Source: Nocardia jejuensis NBRC 103114 (GTDB lineage Bacteria; Actinomycetota; Actinomycetes; Mycobacteriales; Mycobacteriaceae). From it: 64,000 nt of DNA. The position numbers and the translations under genes are program-made. Shown here piece after piece: positions 7,877 to 16,371 of this stretch. The notes beneath the pieces were generated by a model, which had not been told where the DNA came from, did no database searches, and saw only the letters and a list, made by a program, of their open reading frames with translations. The stretch covers positions 1 to 64,000 of the forward strand of contig NZ_BDBU01000008.1 of assembly GCF_001613145.1 (NCBI RefSeq), read 5' to 3'. Within the stretch, counting starts at the first letter, position 1, and each line of letters begins with the position of its first letter.

Positions 7877-9058
7877 ATGACGAATGCTTTCTCCCCTGAA
7901 ATGCGCCGTAACCCGTATCCGCTCTATCAGCAAATTCGAAGCAGCTCCCCGCTTCTGTACGATCCGGAGCTCGATATGTTCAGTGTCTTCGATTACGAAG
8001 GCGTGAAAATGGTGCTCACCCACCCTGAGATCTTCAGCTCCGGGCAGCCGTCGGGCGGAACCTTCGACGAGATGCTTATTTCCCAGAATCCACCCCGTCA
8101 CACGAAGTTGCGTGCCCTGGTCTCGCCGGCGTTCACGCCGAGGCTGGTGTCCTCTCTCCACGCGCGCATCGACAGATTGGCGCGCGATCTCTTGGACCGG
8201 GTGCCGACTCGTGGAGAGATGGACCTTGTCGAGGACTTCGCGATGCCGCTCCCGATGACGGTCATCGCGGAGATGCTTGGCGTTCCTGAGGTGGACCGCC
8301 CGCAGTTCAAGGACTGGACCGAGGTGACAGTCAACATGTCGGCCATCGTGACCGGCGGCGACGCGGCCATCAGGGCGATGCGGGAACTGACGCGGGTAAA
8401 GGACGAGATGCGGCGCTACTTCCACGCCATGCTCGCCGCGCGCCGCGCTGAGTCCGAGCGGCGAGACGACGTCATCGGCTCGCTTCTGGAAGCCGAAGTG
8501 GAGGGAGAGCGGTTGACGGACGCGCAGATCTTCGACTTCTTCCACCTTCTTCTGGCGGCTGGGAGCGAGACCACCACCAACCTCATCGGGAATACTCTTC
8601 TCTGTCTGTTGGAGAATCCGGATCAATTCGAACTACTGCAGTCGAAACCAAATCTGTTGCCGAATGCGATCGAAGAGGTATTACGTTATCGGTCGCCGGC
8701 TCAGATCGTCTTCCGATGGACCGCACGCGACGTCGAGGTGCACGGGCAGATGATTCCGGCCGGCAAGACGGTGCTCGTGATGATCGGCTCGGCGAACCGT
8801 GACCCGAAGCAATTCGACGAGCCCGAACGGTTCGATATCACGCGAAGGGCGAATCAGCATATCGCCTTCGGTCACAGCAATCATTTCTGCCTGGGTGCCT
8901 CGCTCACCCGATTGGAAGCGAAGATTGGGCTAACAGTGCTTTTCGAGAGAGCGTGTGATATCGAACTTGCGGGCACCGAGCCGTGGCAGCCGGTCACGGC
9001 ATTTCATATGTACGGTCCGGCCACACTGCCCATCCGCTTCACGGCGCGAGCTGACTGA
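7877..9058 (+). CDS. Cytochrome P450
   Basis: 393 residues, typical of soluble bacterial P450s. The I-helix oxygen-activation segment AAGSETTT covers about residues 227-234, the K-helix ExxR is in IEEVLRYRS, and the heme-thiolate loop FGHSNHFCLGA has Cys338 as ligand. NPPRHTKLRALVSPAFTPR is the conserved C-helix region. It should hydroxylate a small lipophilic substrate with external ferredoxin partners; none is adjacent. Codons in the first 100 residues are less GC-rich than in neighbouring genes, which hints at acquisition. ATG 7877 is preceded by a weak GGAG. Confidence 0.93.
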   Translation: MTNAFSPEMRRNPYPLYQQIRSSSPLLYDPELDMFSVFDYEGVKMVLTHPEIFSSGQPSGGTFDEMLISQNPPRHTKLRALVSPAFTPRLVSSLHARIDRLARDLLDRVPTRGEMDLVEDFAMPLPMTVIAEMLGVPEVDRPQFKDWTEVTVNMSAIVTGGDAAIRAMRELTRVKDEMRRYFHAMLAARRAESERRDDVIGSLLEAEVEGERLTDAQIFDFFHLLLAAGSETTTNLIGNTLLCLLENPDQFELLQSKPNLLPNAIEEVLRYRSPAQIVFRWTARDVEVHGQMIPAGKTVLVMIGSANRDPKQFDEPERFDITRRANQHIAFGHSNHFCLGASLTRLEAKIGLTVLFERACDIELAGTEPWQPVTAFHMYGPATLPIRFTARAD

Positions 9059-9203
9059 CCGGGGTGCCGGCGTGCGCTGTTCGACGGACGGCGGGCGTCG
9101 GTCGCTGCGTACGACGCAAATTTGGACAAACCGGAACCCGAAGGCCGCGTGCGGGGTTAAGGTCGCTCGACCTTGACTTTTACCCGGTTACAGGCGTATC
9201 AGA

Positions 9204-9863
9204 ATGGGTACTGTTACCGATGTAGTCGGTAGGGCGACGCCGTGGAGAGAGGCGGTCCAGGTGTCGGTGCGTACATCATTGCCGATGCGCCTGTGGCAGG
9301 CGCGGCCGTGGAACACCAGTCCGCTGATGCGCGTGTCGGATCGGTTCGAGGTGGTGGTCCGGGCGCTCGCGGTGCTGTTGGCGGCCATCGCGATTCCGAT
9401 GGCGGGTGCGATCGGGACGGTGAGTTACACCGGGGCCGTGGATCGGATCACGGCACAGGATGCTGGGAAGTCGCACATCACCGCGACGGTGACAGCGGAT
9501 GCGCAGCGCATGCTCGAGTCGGACCGGATGCGGGTACCACCGGATCGGTATCAGGCTCCCGTGGAGTGGGTTGTCGACGGCCGCACCGAGACCGCGGTGG
9601 TCGAGGTCACCGGCCCGCAGGTGCCGGGAGCCGCGGTTCCCCTCTGGATCGGCAAGGACGGCAGACCGACCGCCGAACCCGCCCGTCCCGGCTCCGCGGC
9701 CGCCGAAGGTATCGGCACCGGAATCGCGATCCTCATCGAATGCTGGTGTGCCGCAGCGGCTGCCGTGTGGATCACTGCCTCGGTCCTGGACGCCCGTCGC
9801 AACGCCCACTGGGAACGCGAATGGAAGTCGATCAACCGCCCGATCGGTAAAGACTCGCAATAG
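9204..9863 (+). CDS. Rv1733c-like membrane protein
   Basis: 219 residues. The order matches the mycobacterial Rv1733c family: WQARPWNTSPLMRVSDRFE, a first membrane segment (ALAVLLAAIAIPMAGAIGTV) starting around residue 53, an extracytoplasmic domain with VPLWIGKDGRPT, a second membrane segment (GIAILIECWCAAAAAVWITA) and a basic C-terminal tail. The family is dormancy-associated in Mycobacterium, but its biochemical role is unknown. Confidence 0.8.
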   Translation: MGTVTDVVGRATPWREAVQVSVRTSLPMRLWQARPWNTSPLMRVSDRFEVVVRALAVLLAAIAIPMAGAIGTVSYTGAVDRITAQDAGKSHITATVTADAQRMLESDRMRVPPDRYQAPVEWVVDGRTETAVVEVTGPQVPGAAVPLWIGKDGRPTAEPARPGSAAAEGIGTGIAILIECWCAAAAAVWITASVLDARRNAHWEREWKSINRPIGKDSQ

Positions 9864-9896
9864 TCGGCCCGGTTCGGTCGGCATTCGACCCGCTGC

Positions 9897-9927
9897 TTGA
9901 CCCTGACGCGGCGTGAGGGCGCATGGT
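9897..9927 (+). promoter_or_regulatory. MerR-type promoter with elongated spacer
   Basis: TTGACC (-35, 9897-9902) and CATGGT (-10, 9922-9927) are separated by 19 bp. Between them lies the near-palindrome CCCTGACGCGGCGTGAGGG (9901-9919). A 19-bp spacer with a centred dyad is the hallmark of MerR-regulated promoters. The predicted transcription start falls at about 9934, the GTG of the MerR gene, so the message may be leaderless. Confidence 0.65.
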
Positions 9928-9933
9928 GGGCAG

Positions 9934-10695
9934 GTGAACGATTCTGGAGGCTGGACGGTCGGCCCGCTCGCCGAGGCGAGCGGAGTCACGGTGCGGACGC
10001 TGCATCATTGGGATGCGATCGGCGTGCTGAGTCCGTCCCGGCGCACGTCGGGCGGGTATCGGGAATACACCCGGGATGATCTCGTGCGGCTGTATCAGGT
10101 GCTGGCGCTGCGGAGTCTGGGGTTGCCGCTGGAGTCGATCGTGCTGTGCCTGGATGCGGGCGTCGGTCCGGATCGGGTCGTCGATGATCACCTGCGCGGT
10201 GTCGAGGCGGCTCTCGCCGCGCTGGAGTCGGTGCGGCGGAAGCTGGTGCTGCTCGGCGCCGAATTGTCGAGCGATCAGGGCGCGACACCCGCGACGCTGC
10301 TGCACGCTCTAGGGGCTATCGGTGGCGCGGGCCCGGCGAGCGAACAGGTGCTGAGCCGGTATCTGGATGTCGATCAGCAGGGGCGGCTGGGGCAAGCGGC
10401 ACAGGAACTCGGGCCCGCGCGGCACTACCTGCTCGAGATCGAATGGCCGGAGCTCTACCGCAGGGCCGAACGGCTCCGAGCCGAGGGCGTGGATCCCTCC
10501 GACGAGCGAGTTCGGCGACTCGTACGCCGGCTGGACGAGCTGAGCGCGCTGTTCAGCGGCGGCGATCCCCGGCTCTCGGCGGGAGTGCGCGCGGCCTGGC
10601 GTGCGGACCCCGCCGCGATGTCCGGCGATCCCGCCGCGCCCACCCAGGAATGGCGTGCACTCGCGGACTACCTCGACCGTGCCCGCTCCGCGTAA
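9934..10695 (+). CDS. MerR family regulator with TipAS-like effector domain
   Basis: 253 residues. The winged helix-turn-helix of MerR proteins is at residues about 8-75 (VRTLHHWDAIGVLSPSRR, GYREYTRDDLVRLYQV), followed by the dimerisation helix and a TipAS-like C-terminal domain (EWPELYRRAERLRAEGVDPS, then repeated DELSALFSGGD helices). TipAS domains bind thiopeptides or other ligands. The promoter dyad directly upstream implies autoregulation and supports GTG 9934; an earlier GTG at 9913 would lie inside the operator. It precedes a small membrane protein by 36 bp, likely cotranscribed. Confidence 0.88.
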   Translation: MNDSGGWTVGPLAEASGVTVRTLHHWDAIGVLSPSRRTSGGYREYTRDDLVRLYQVLALRSLGLPLESIVLCLDAGVGPDRVVDDHLRGVEAALAALESVRRKLVLLGAELSSDQGATPATLLHALGAIGGAGPASEQVLSRYLDVDQQGRLGQAAQELGPARHYLLEIEWPELYRRAERLRAEGVDPSDERVRRLVRRLDELSALFSGGDPRLSAGVRAAWRADPAAMSGDPAAPTQEWRALADYLDRARSA

Positions 10696-10731
10696 CCAAC
10701 GAAATCATCTGTCGCGCAACGAAGGAGCCCC

Positions 10732-10944
10732 ATGAACAACCGTTCCCGCCTGCTGGTGGCACTCGCCTCGATGCTGCCCCTGACGCTCGGCCTGCTCGTC
10801 TGCGGTGTGCTGCTCGCCGCCGGAACGGTCTCCACCGGAGTGGTGTCGGCGCTGGCGATCGCGGTCGTCGTGCAGGGCGTGTTCACCTTCATCAGGTTGC
10901 GCCGGACGACGGGCCGGCCCGGCGTTACCAGCGTTGATTCGTGA
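10732..10944 (+). CDS. Small two-helix membrane protein
   Basis: 70 residues with two hydrophobic segments (MLPLTLGLLVCGVLLAAG and VVSALAIAVVVQGVFTFIRL) and a basic C-terminus. ATG 10732 has a strong AAGGAG 6 nt upstream. It probably shares a transcript with the MerR gene; no family recognised. Confidence 0.7.
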   Translation: MNNRSRLLVALASMLPLTLGLLVCGVLLAAGTVSTGVVSALAIAVVVQGVFTFIRLRRTTGRPGVTSVDS

Positions 10945-10969
10945 GGGGGAGAGGCTCTGTGTGGTCGCG

Positions 10970-11308
10970 TCAGTCGCCGGTATTGCTGACGCTGTCGCGG
11001 TTGTCGTCGTCCTTGCCGACGGACTCGCTCAGCCTTGCCAGCCTCGTCAATACCGTGCTCGGATCCAGTCCCATCGCCCGAAACTGAGAAACAGGGATCG
11101 CAGATGGATCCCGCAGGAGTTGCAGGATCAGATGCTCGATACCCGTGGCACCCGCCGCCGCGGCGACTGCCAGTCCGCCGTTCAGGAGAGCCCATACTCG
11201 GTGCCCACATTCGACCGTTTGCGAAGCTGCTGAGAAGGTGTTGCAGGGCTCTGCTCGACCTTCAGCCTCGGCTTCCCATGGGCGGTGCCGATGGTGGTCG
11301 TCCGTCAT
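10970..11308 (-). CDS. Single Clp_N-repeat protein
   Basis: 112 residues. The central part (ALLNGGLAVAAAAGATGIEHLILQLLRD, then FRAMGLDPSTVLTRLARL) matches one Clp N-terminal repeat, the substrate- or adaptor-binding module of ClpA/ClpC. There is no ATPase domain. It is the last gene of a three-gene unit (11740 to 10970) and begins 7 bp after the winged-helix gene. A role as a Clp adaptor or small regulator is inference. Confidence 0.65.
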   Translation of the reverse strand: MTDDHHRHRPWEAEAEGRAEPCNTFSAASQTVECGHRVWALLNGGLAVAAAAGATGIEHLILQLLRDPSAIPVSQFRAMGLDPSTVLTRLARLSESVGKDDDNRDSVSNTGD

Positions 11309-11315
11309 CAGTGGC

Positions 11316-11564
11316 TCAGCTCGCGTAGTCGCGGTAGACGGGTTGTCGAGTGACGCGCCGGCCGCGGTCTGTCGGTTTCCATCGAGAAGCGCTGACTGTC
11401 GAGTTGATGATCAATCCGCTGCGGGACAGGCGAAGTAGCGCATGCCGGACGGCTTGCTCCGCGAATCCGGCTGCGCCGCAAATCTCTTCCACACTGAGCG
11501 ATTGGCTCGGGTTCAGCATCGAGAGGGTTGCGAGCACTTTCAGTTCTGGTTCGGTGAGTGCCAT
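11316..11564 (-). CDS. Small winged-helix DNA-binding protein
   Basis: 82 residues reading as a MarR-like winged helix: LTEPELKVLATLSMLNPSQ, recognition region VEEICGAAGFAEQAVRHALLRLSRSGLI, then a short wing and basic tail. ATG 11564 lies 2 nt after the stop of the preceding peptide gene and has GGTGAGG as ribosome site. It probably regulates its own operon or the divergent XRE/TPR gene. Confidence 0.65.
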   Translation of the reverse strand: MALTEPELKVLATLSMLNPSQSLSVEEICGAAGFAEQAVRHALLRLSRSGLIINSTVSASRWKPTDRGRRVTRQPVYRDYAS

Positions 11565-11566
11565 CC

Positions 11567-11740
11567 TCACCAGCCCCGGTGAATCGGCGTGTTGGCGACG
11601 GTTGCTTCGCTCGCGAGTCGGGCTCGGACATCGGCGACGGTGAGTCGTGATGCACGCATGTCGACGTTGCGCCGACGAATATCCAGTCCGGCCAGTGCTG
11701 CTGCTGGCGCGAGGGGAGCGATTGCGAGGATAATTTCCAT
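11567..11740 (-). CDS. 57-residue peptide heading the Clp_N operon
   Basis: Starts at ATG 11740 with a good GGAGG about 8 nt upstream. A hydrophobic alanine-rich start (MEIILAIAPLAPAAALAGLD) is followed by an arginine-rich body and ends 2 nt before the winged-helix start. No family recognised. Its start, spacing and ribosome site support translation. Confidence 0.5.
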   Translation of the reverse strand: MEIILAIAPLAPAAALAGLDIRRRNVDMRASRLTVADVRARLASEATVANTPIHRGW

Positions 11741-11937
11741 GTCGGGTGCCTCCAGGTCCTTGCGCGGTACGGAGTGCACCCGGCACCAGTGTTGGTCCCG
11801 CCGCGATGGGATAAGGCGGGTTAGTCCGGTGTCCGGGTGCTACTTACCACTGTGGTTGCCGTCAGCCGTAGAAAGAAGTGACCGGAGGTGTACTGCGCGG
11901 GTACCCTCGCGCCACGGAGTCGGTAAGGGGAAAGCCG

Positions 11938-13305
11938 ATGGCTACTTGTGCTCGGTGGACAGGCGTTGAAACCAAGGCATTTCGAATGGCGTTGCGGCTC
12001 AAGCAAGGACCGTTCGCGGAGTTCGTCGGCGTCTCGATCGACAGCGTCAAGAAGTGGGAGCGTCGTGGGGCTACCATCACGCTGAGCAGCGACTACGCCG
12101 CGCGCATGGACATGAGGCTTGCGGCCGCGAATTCTGCTGTCTTACAGCGCTTTCAGGCGCTGCGCGAGTCCGAGGCGACGTCGAACACCGAGGCTGTCGA
12201 ACCCGCCGTTCCCCTGGGTGCGGACGCTGATGATTGTGTCGTAGTCCCAGCTCGCACCGTGACCGGGGAGGTCGTTCTCGTTTCACTACCTCGACGAAGC
12301 TTTGTCACCGGAATCGGTGTCGGTACTGTGTGGGCCGCCGTATCGAGCAACAAGGCATCGGTGGGACTCTCGTTGGCCCAGAAGGCATTCGCGGGGATGT
12401 TCGCGAACGCTCAGATCGACCACGTAAAGCATTTCGACTCGTTGAGGATGTCGCTGATCGAGTCCGACAATATTTACGGTTCAGCGCACACCCTGCCACA
12501 CGTGATAAGTGCTCTCGATCTGCTGGCTCAACTCAAGCGGTCCAAAGTCGGTGACCCCGAGGGCATTCTGCGAATGTGTGCCATGTTTGCCGAGACTGCC
12601 GCGTGGCAGTTTCAGGATCAGCGAGATTTCGTCAACGCCCAGTTCTGGGCCGCACGTGCGCTGCAGTGGTCACATCAGTTGGCGGACGACTATTGCATCG
12701 GCCTGTCACTGGTGCGGATGAGTCAGTTGGCGTGTGACCGGGGCGACGGCGAAGAGGCCGAGGAATTGGCCGCCGCCGCACAACGTACTGCGCCGGATGA
12801 TTCACTCTTCGCTGCGGCGTCCTCGACGTTTCGCGCTCACGCGCTGGCGCTGGATCACGACCATGCCGCAAGCGCGCGCACCTACGATCACGCCCGTGCA
12901 ATCGTCGAACGGGCCGACAATGATCCGAAGTGGGGGATGTTCCTGGATGACTCGTACATCGATGTACATCAGGCGCATACGTTCGCTGAGATCGGTGAAT
13001 TCGGCAGTGCGACAGCTCGGTTCGCAGACGCGATGTCCCGCATGCAACCGGGCTATCCGCGCGACAAAGGGGTCTATCTCGCTCGCGCCGCGGTGGCCCA
13101 CATGAATGCTGGAGAGATCGAACCCGCAACTTCGTCAGGGCTCGAGGCGTTGCGGATCGGAGTGGGAACGGGGTCGGCGCGCATCCTGCACAAGGTTCGG
13201 CACTTGTCAGGCATGATCGATGCTGCCAGTACCCAACCGGGCGTCGCGGAGTTCCAGGACGCCTTCGCGACCTGGAAGGCGCAGGAGTGGTCCGACCCAA
13301 CGTAG
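11938..13305 (+). CDS. XRE-type regulator with TPR-like C-terminus
   Basis: 455 residues. The N-terminal helix-turn-helix (ALRLKQGPFAEFVGVSIDSVKKWERRG) is followed by a variable linker and a long alpha-helical region typical of TPR-containing actinobacterial regulators (repeated ARAL, AAAQRT, HALALDHDHAASARTYDHA, ARAAVAHMNAGEIEPA). ATG 11938 is preceded by AAGGGGA. The next gene, a RibD-like reductase, starts inside this one (overlap 19 bp), so they are translationally coupled. It is divergent from the Clp_N operon across about 200 bp. Confidence 0.8.
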   Translation: MATCARWTGVETKAFRMALRLKQGPFAEFVGVSIDSVKKWERRGATITLSSDYAARMDMRLAAANSAVLQRFQALRESEATSNTEAVEPAVPLGADADDCVVVPARTVTGEVVLVSLPRRSFVTGIGVGTVWAAVSSNKASVGLSLAQKAFAGMFANAQIDHVKHFDSLRMSLIESDNIYGSAHTLPHVISALDLLAQLKRSKVGDPEGILRMCAMFAETAAWQFQDQRDFVNAQFWAARALQWSHQLADDYCIGLSLVRMSQLACDRGDGEEAEELAAAAQRTAPDDSLFAAASSTFRAHALALDHDHAASARTYDHARAIVERADNDPKWGMFLDDSYIDVHQAHTFAEIGEFGSATARFADAMSRMQPGYPRDKGVYLARAAVAHMNAGEIEPATSSGLEALRIGVGTGSARILHKVRHLSGMIDAASTQPGVAEFQDAFATWKAQEWSDPT

Positions 13306-13991
13306 TGCTCTCCGTCGCTGTCAGCCTCGATGGCTACATCGACGACACCATTCCTGAACGGTTGTACCTCTCCAACGAGAGTGACTTCGACGGAGTGGAC
13401 CAGTTGCGTGCGGAGTCCGATGCAATCCTGATCGGTGCTGAAACGGTTCGGCGAGACGACCCCAGACTGTGGCTCAGGAGCCAAGAACGGCGAGATGCAC
13501 GGGTGGCCGCAGGGAAACCGGCGAATCTGTTGAAGGTCACCGTGACTCGCACTGGGAATCTCTCACCGGATGCTCGGATGTTCCATCACCACGTCGAAGC
13601 GGGTCGGCCGATTGTCTACACAACTGTCGATGGTGCCGAGTCGATCGGCGACACGCTCGATAGCGTGGCAGACGTTGTCGCGATCGCCGATCTCGACTTC
13701 TGGGGAACGCTCCTGGAGGATCTGGGCCGACGTGGAATCGAGCAGCTCATCGTCGAGGGCGGAACCCATATCCACACCGCGTTTCTCGAAGCAGGGCTCG
13801 CTGATGAGCTGCGCTATGCGATCGCACCCCTTCTGATCGGTCAGATCGATGCACCTCGATTCGTAAACCCCGGCGCATTCCCCGGTGGATCGCGCCGGCG
13901 GCTCGAGTTGGTCGATTGCACCCCTTTGGATGACGTGGTGGTCTTGCGTTACCGCCCCAAACGCACCAGCACGACGCCTTCCGGTCAGTAG
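13287..13991 (+). CDS. RibD C-terminal/dihydrofolate reductase-fold protein
   Basis: 234 residues. The pattern is that of the RibD C-terminal reductase family: SVAVSLDGYIDD, the long segment AILIGAETVRRDDPRL, VTVTRTGNLSPDARMF, then IEQLIVEGGTHIHTAFLEAGLADEL with the NADPH-binding glycines. Family members reduce a pyrimidine-like or pteridine-like substrate with NADPH. There are no other riboflavin genes nearby; the coupling to an XRE/TPR regulator is recurrent in actinobacteria (family knowledge). Confidence 0.85.
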   Translation: MVRPNVVLSVAVSLDGYIDDTIPERLYLSNESDFDGVDQLRAESDAILIGAETVRRDDPRLWLRSQERRDARVAAGKPANLLKVTVTRTGNLSPDARMFHHHVEAGRPIVYTTVDGAESIGDTLDSVADVVAIADLDFWGTLLEDLGRRGIEQLIVEGGTHIHTAFLEAGLADELRYAIAPLLIGQIDAPRFVNPGAFPGGSRRRLELVDCTPLDDVVVLRYRPKRTSTTPSGQ

Positions 13992-14032
13992 CGGTCGTGG
14001 GCGTTCAATTCTCGGATGGCCTCGCGTAGGGC

Positions 14033-14947
14033 TCAGTACTCGCCGCGTACGAGATTCTGCAGTGGCTCACCCGCGAGATACCGCCCGATCTCTTCGGTCG
14101 CGATCGCCCACCCGCGCTGTCGACTGCCTCGGCTGCTGCCGCCGACGTGTGGGGTCAACAGCAGTCCGGGGGCGTCCCAGAGGGGGTGGCTCGGCGGCAG
14201 GGGTTCGGGGTCCGTGACGTCGAGAATCGCACGCAGACGGCGGCTTTGGAGTTCGGTCAGCAGGTCCTCGGTGCGAACGACCGGACCGCGGGCCGCGTTC
14301 ACCAGGATCGCGCCGTCGGACATGCGGGACAGGAACGCGGCGTCGACCATGCCGGTGGTCTGGCTCGTGACCGGGACGACGAGTACGACGACATCGAAAT
14401 CGCCCAGCAGAGAAGGGAGTTCGTCCACACCGTGCACGCCCTCGCGGGCATGGGTGCCCACCACGCTCACCTCGGTGTCGAACGGTTCGAGCTTGCGCCG
14501 CATTTCGTCGGCGAGATTGCCCGCGCCGACGATCAGAATCCGCTTGCCGTGCAGGGAATCCGTCTGATGCTGGATCCATCGGTGCTCGCGTTGGGCGGTG
14601 GCGAATTCGGTGAACTCCCGGTAGACCGTGAGCAATCCGGTCAGCGCCCATTCGGCGGTACTGGCCCCGTGCGCGCCGCGCGCGATGGACAGCGCCACGC
14701 CCTCGGGCAGTTTCCCCACCCAGGACTCGGCCCCGGCGGTGAGCAGTTGGACGAAACGCAGCTTCGGGAGCGCCGAGACCATCCGCACCGCGTCGGGGCC
14801 GACGAGGAATCCGGGTACCAGGATCTCGGCCTCGTCGGCCCCGACAGGGAGCGGGTCTCCCGGTGTGAAACGCACCGCGCGCGCTCCCGGAAGCCGAGAG
14901 ACCGCCGATAGGCCGTAGTCATCCGGAACCAGCACTGTCACCGTCAT
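14033..14947 (-). CDS. D-isomer-specific 2-hydroxyacid dehydrogenase
   Basis: 304 residues. The catalytic trio is visible as Arg in NAARGPVVR, Glu in TDPEPLP and His in LTPHVGG. The nucleotide-binding glycine motif reads GAGNLA, with Ala in place of the third glycine. It should interconvert a 2-keto acid and a D-2-hydroxy acid with NAD(P)H; the substrate is unknown. It has its own start (ATG 14947) and no close operon partner. Confidence 0.85.
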   Translation of the reverse strand: MTVTVLVPDDYGLSAVSRLPGARAVRFTPGDPLPVGADEAEILVPGFLVGPDAVRMVSALPKLRFVQLLTAGAESWVGKLPEGVALSIARGAHGASTAEWALTGLLTVYREFTEFATAQREHRWIQHQTDSLHGKRILIVGAGNLADEMRRKLEPFDTEVSVVGTHAREGVHGVDELPSLLGDFDVVVLVVPVTSQTTGMVDAAFLSRMSDGAILVNAARGPVVRTEDLLTELQSRRLRAILDVTDPEPLPPSHPLWDAPGLLLTPHVGGSSRGSRQRGWAIATEEIGRYLAGEPLQNLVRGEY

Positions 14948-15016
14948 GGGTGCGACGCTAGCGGACGGGCCTATCGGCGGTCACGGGTGTCCGGATCGCG
15001 CGATGGGGCAGAGCAA

Positions 15017-15172
15017 TCAGTAATAGTGTCGACGGCCGCCGATGGGGCGCCCGGCCGAGCCCAGTGCCCACAGCACCAGACCTGCGATCAGAACGATGAT
15101 TCCGATGGTGGTCAGGATCGGGATGCCGACCAACCAGCCGATGACGAGCAGAACGAGTCCGAGAACAACCAT
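15017..15172 (-). CDS. DUF6131-like small membrane protein
   Basis: 51 residues. Almost the whole chain is hydrophobic (LGLVLLVIGWLVGIPILTTI, then IIVLIAGLVLWALGSAGRP), forming two short membrane helices, with a GRRHYY tail. ATG 15172 has TAGGAA about 7 nt upstream. This is a common, functionally unknown actinobacterial protein type. Confidence 0.7.
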   Translation of the reverse strand: MVVLGLVLLVIGWLVGIPILTTIGIIVLIAGLVLWALGSAGRPIGGRRHYY

Positions 15173-15193
15173 GATGCATTCCTAGCGTGAGAT

Positions 15194-15670
15194 TTACTTG
15201 GAGAGGGTTTGCGCCTTCGGCGGACTCTGGCGGTTCATGAAGCGGTTGAACGACCAGGTGGGTTTGGAGTCGGTCGCCGCCGCGACCGGTGGTGCCGTCG
15301 GAGCCTTCACAGGCTTCGGCGCGGGCGCCACCACGGGCTTCTCGACAGGCCGAGCCGCCACCGTGGTCGTATCGAGTTCCTTTCGCGCCGCGGCCATTTC
15401 GCGACGCGACTGCCGCAGTTCGCGGCGTGCGGCCATGCCGCGCCGTGAGCTGCTCCAGGTTCCTGCCAGCAGCATGATGAGCCCGCAGGTGCCGATGGCG
15501 CCGACCAGAATCCCGTAGGCGAACAGCGTGCCCGAAGACCCGCTGTAGGTGTGGTCGAACACCGTGAATCCGTCAGTGAGCGTATGGCTGTCGCCGCTGT
15601 TGGCCTGGATCCCGGCCACCCCCACGGCAACCGCACCGAGGAGGGCGATGAGCCCGATGATGATGAACAT
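15194..15670 (-). CDS. Two-helix membrane protein with charged cytoplasmic tail
   Basis: 158 residues from ATG 15670. An N-terminal membrane helix (IIIGLIALLGAVAVGVAGI), a short extracytoplasmic loop, a second helix (FAYGILVGAIGTCGLIMLLAG), then a strongly basic helix (RRELRQSRREMAAARKELD) and a Pro/Ala-rich tail. The arrangement resembles small LapA-like proteins. It lies 21 bp upstream of the DUF6131-like gene on the same strand, so the two are probably one operon. Confidence 0.65.
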   Translation of the reverse strand: MFIIIGLIALLGAVAVGVAGIQANSGDSHTLTDGFTVFDHTYSGSSGTLFAYGILVGAIGTCGLIMLLAGTWSSSRRGMAARRELRQSRREMAAARKELDTTTVAARPVEKPVVAPAPKPVKAPTAPPVAAATDSKPTWSFNRFMNRQSPPKAQTLSK

Positions 15671-16371
15671 GTTCCGGCAATGCCCCCCGGTTGGACACTC
15701 AAACCGGCAGGACGACAGGATGTCCTCCCGGTCACGGCGTGTTTTTGAGTTCGTGCGGCGTTTCGCTCCTCGACTGGCCGACGGCCTCTGCCCCGTAGGC
15801 CACCAGCACATCGAACAGGGGCAGCTGCATCGGCACCGCGCGCATCAAATCTGCGGTCGGGTTCGCGACGTGGAGCCTGCATTGCGGTCGGACGAACGTG
15901 TGCCGTTCGGATCCTTGACCGTCGAGGATCAGGTCGCGACCGCGGCATGCTCGGTCAGGCGTCGGTGAGTCCGGGTTAGCCGCTGGTGAACTGTCGCGAT
16001 GACGCACCGACGTGGTCGGAACTACCTGTGCGAACACCACCGCTACGATCCTCGAGGAGGAGCCTTCTCCTGATGTGGTTTCGGTCAGACCGGTGGGGTT
16101 CCGACTTGGTGGCTTCGGCCTCGCCTCAACGGTCCTCTTCCGAACAGCCCGGCACCTGCCAGCTCCAAACTCGAAGCCGCGTCCCGTAACGCCCACCAGA
16201 CAACGCTGATGGCGACCCGCGCGTGCTCCCTCGCCTGCGATAGCCCACGACTGTCCTTCGCCAATCAGCTGACATTCTGTGCCTCCCGCGAGCAAGCAGC
16301 TAACACCCTTCTCGTTGCGGCGATTGCATGGTCGTCAGACCAGGAACATCAGCTCACGAACGGGACCTGCT
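15671..16371. other. Intergenic region, about 700 bp
   Basis: No gene I can support well. A minus-strand frame ending at 15732 has a plausible C-terminal stretch (ADLMRAVPMQLPLFDVLVAY) but an unconvincing remainder; it may be a gene fragment. Its base composition is less coding-like than in the flanks. Confidence 0.3.

Noticed and set aside
15732..16295. Long minus-strand frame upstream of the two-helix membrane protein
   Set aside because: Only the last 40 residues look protein-like; no family, no good start and poor composition in the rest, so it is left as a possible fragment.
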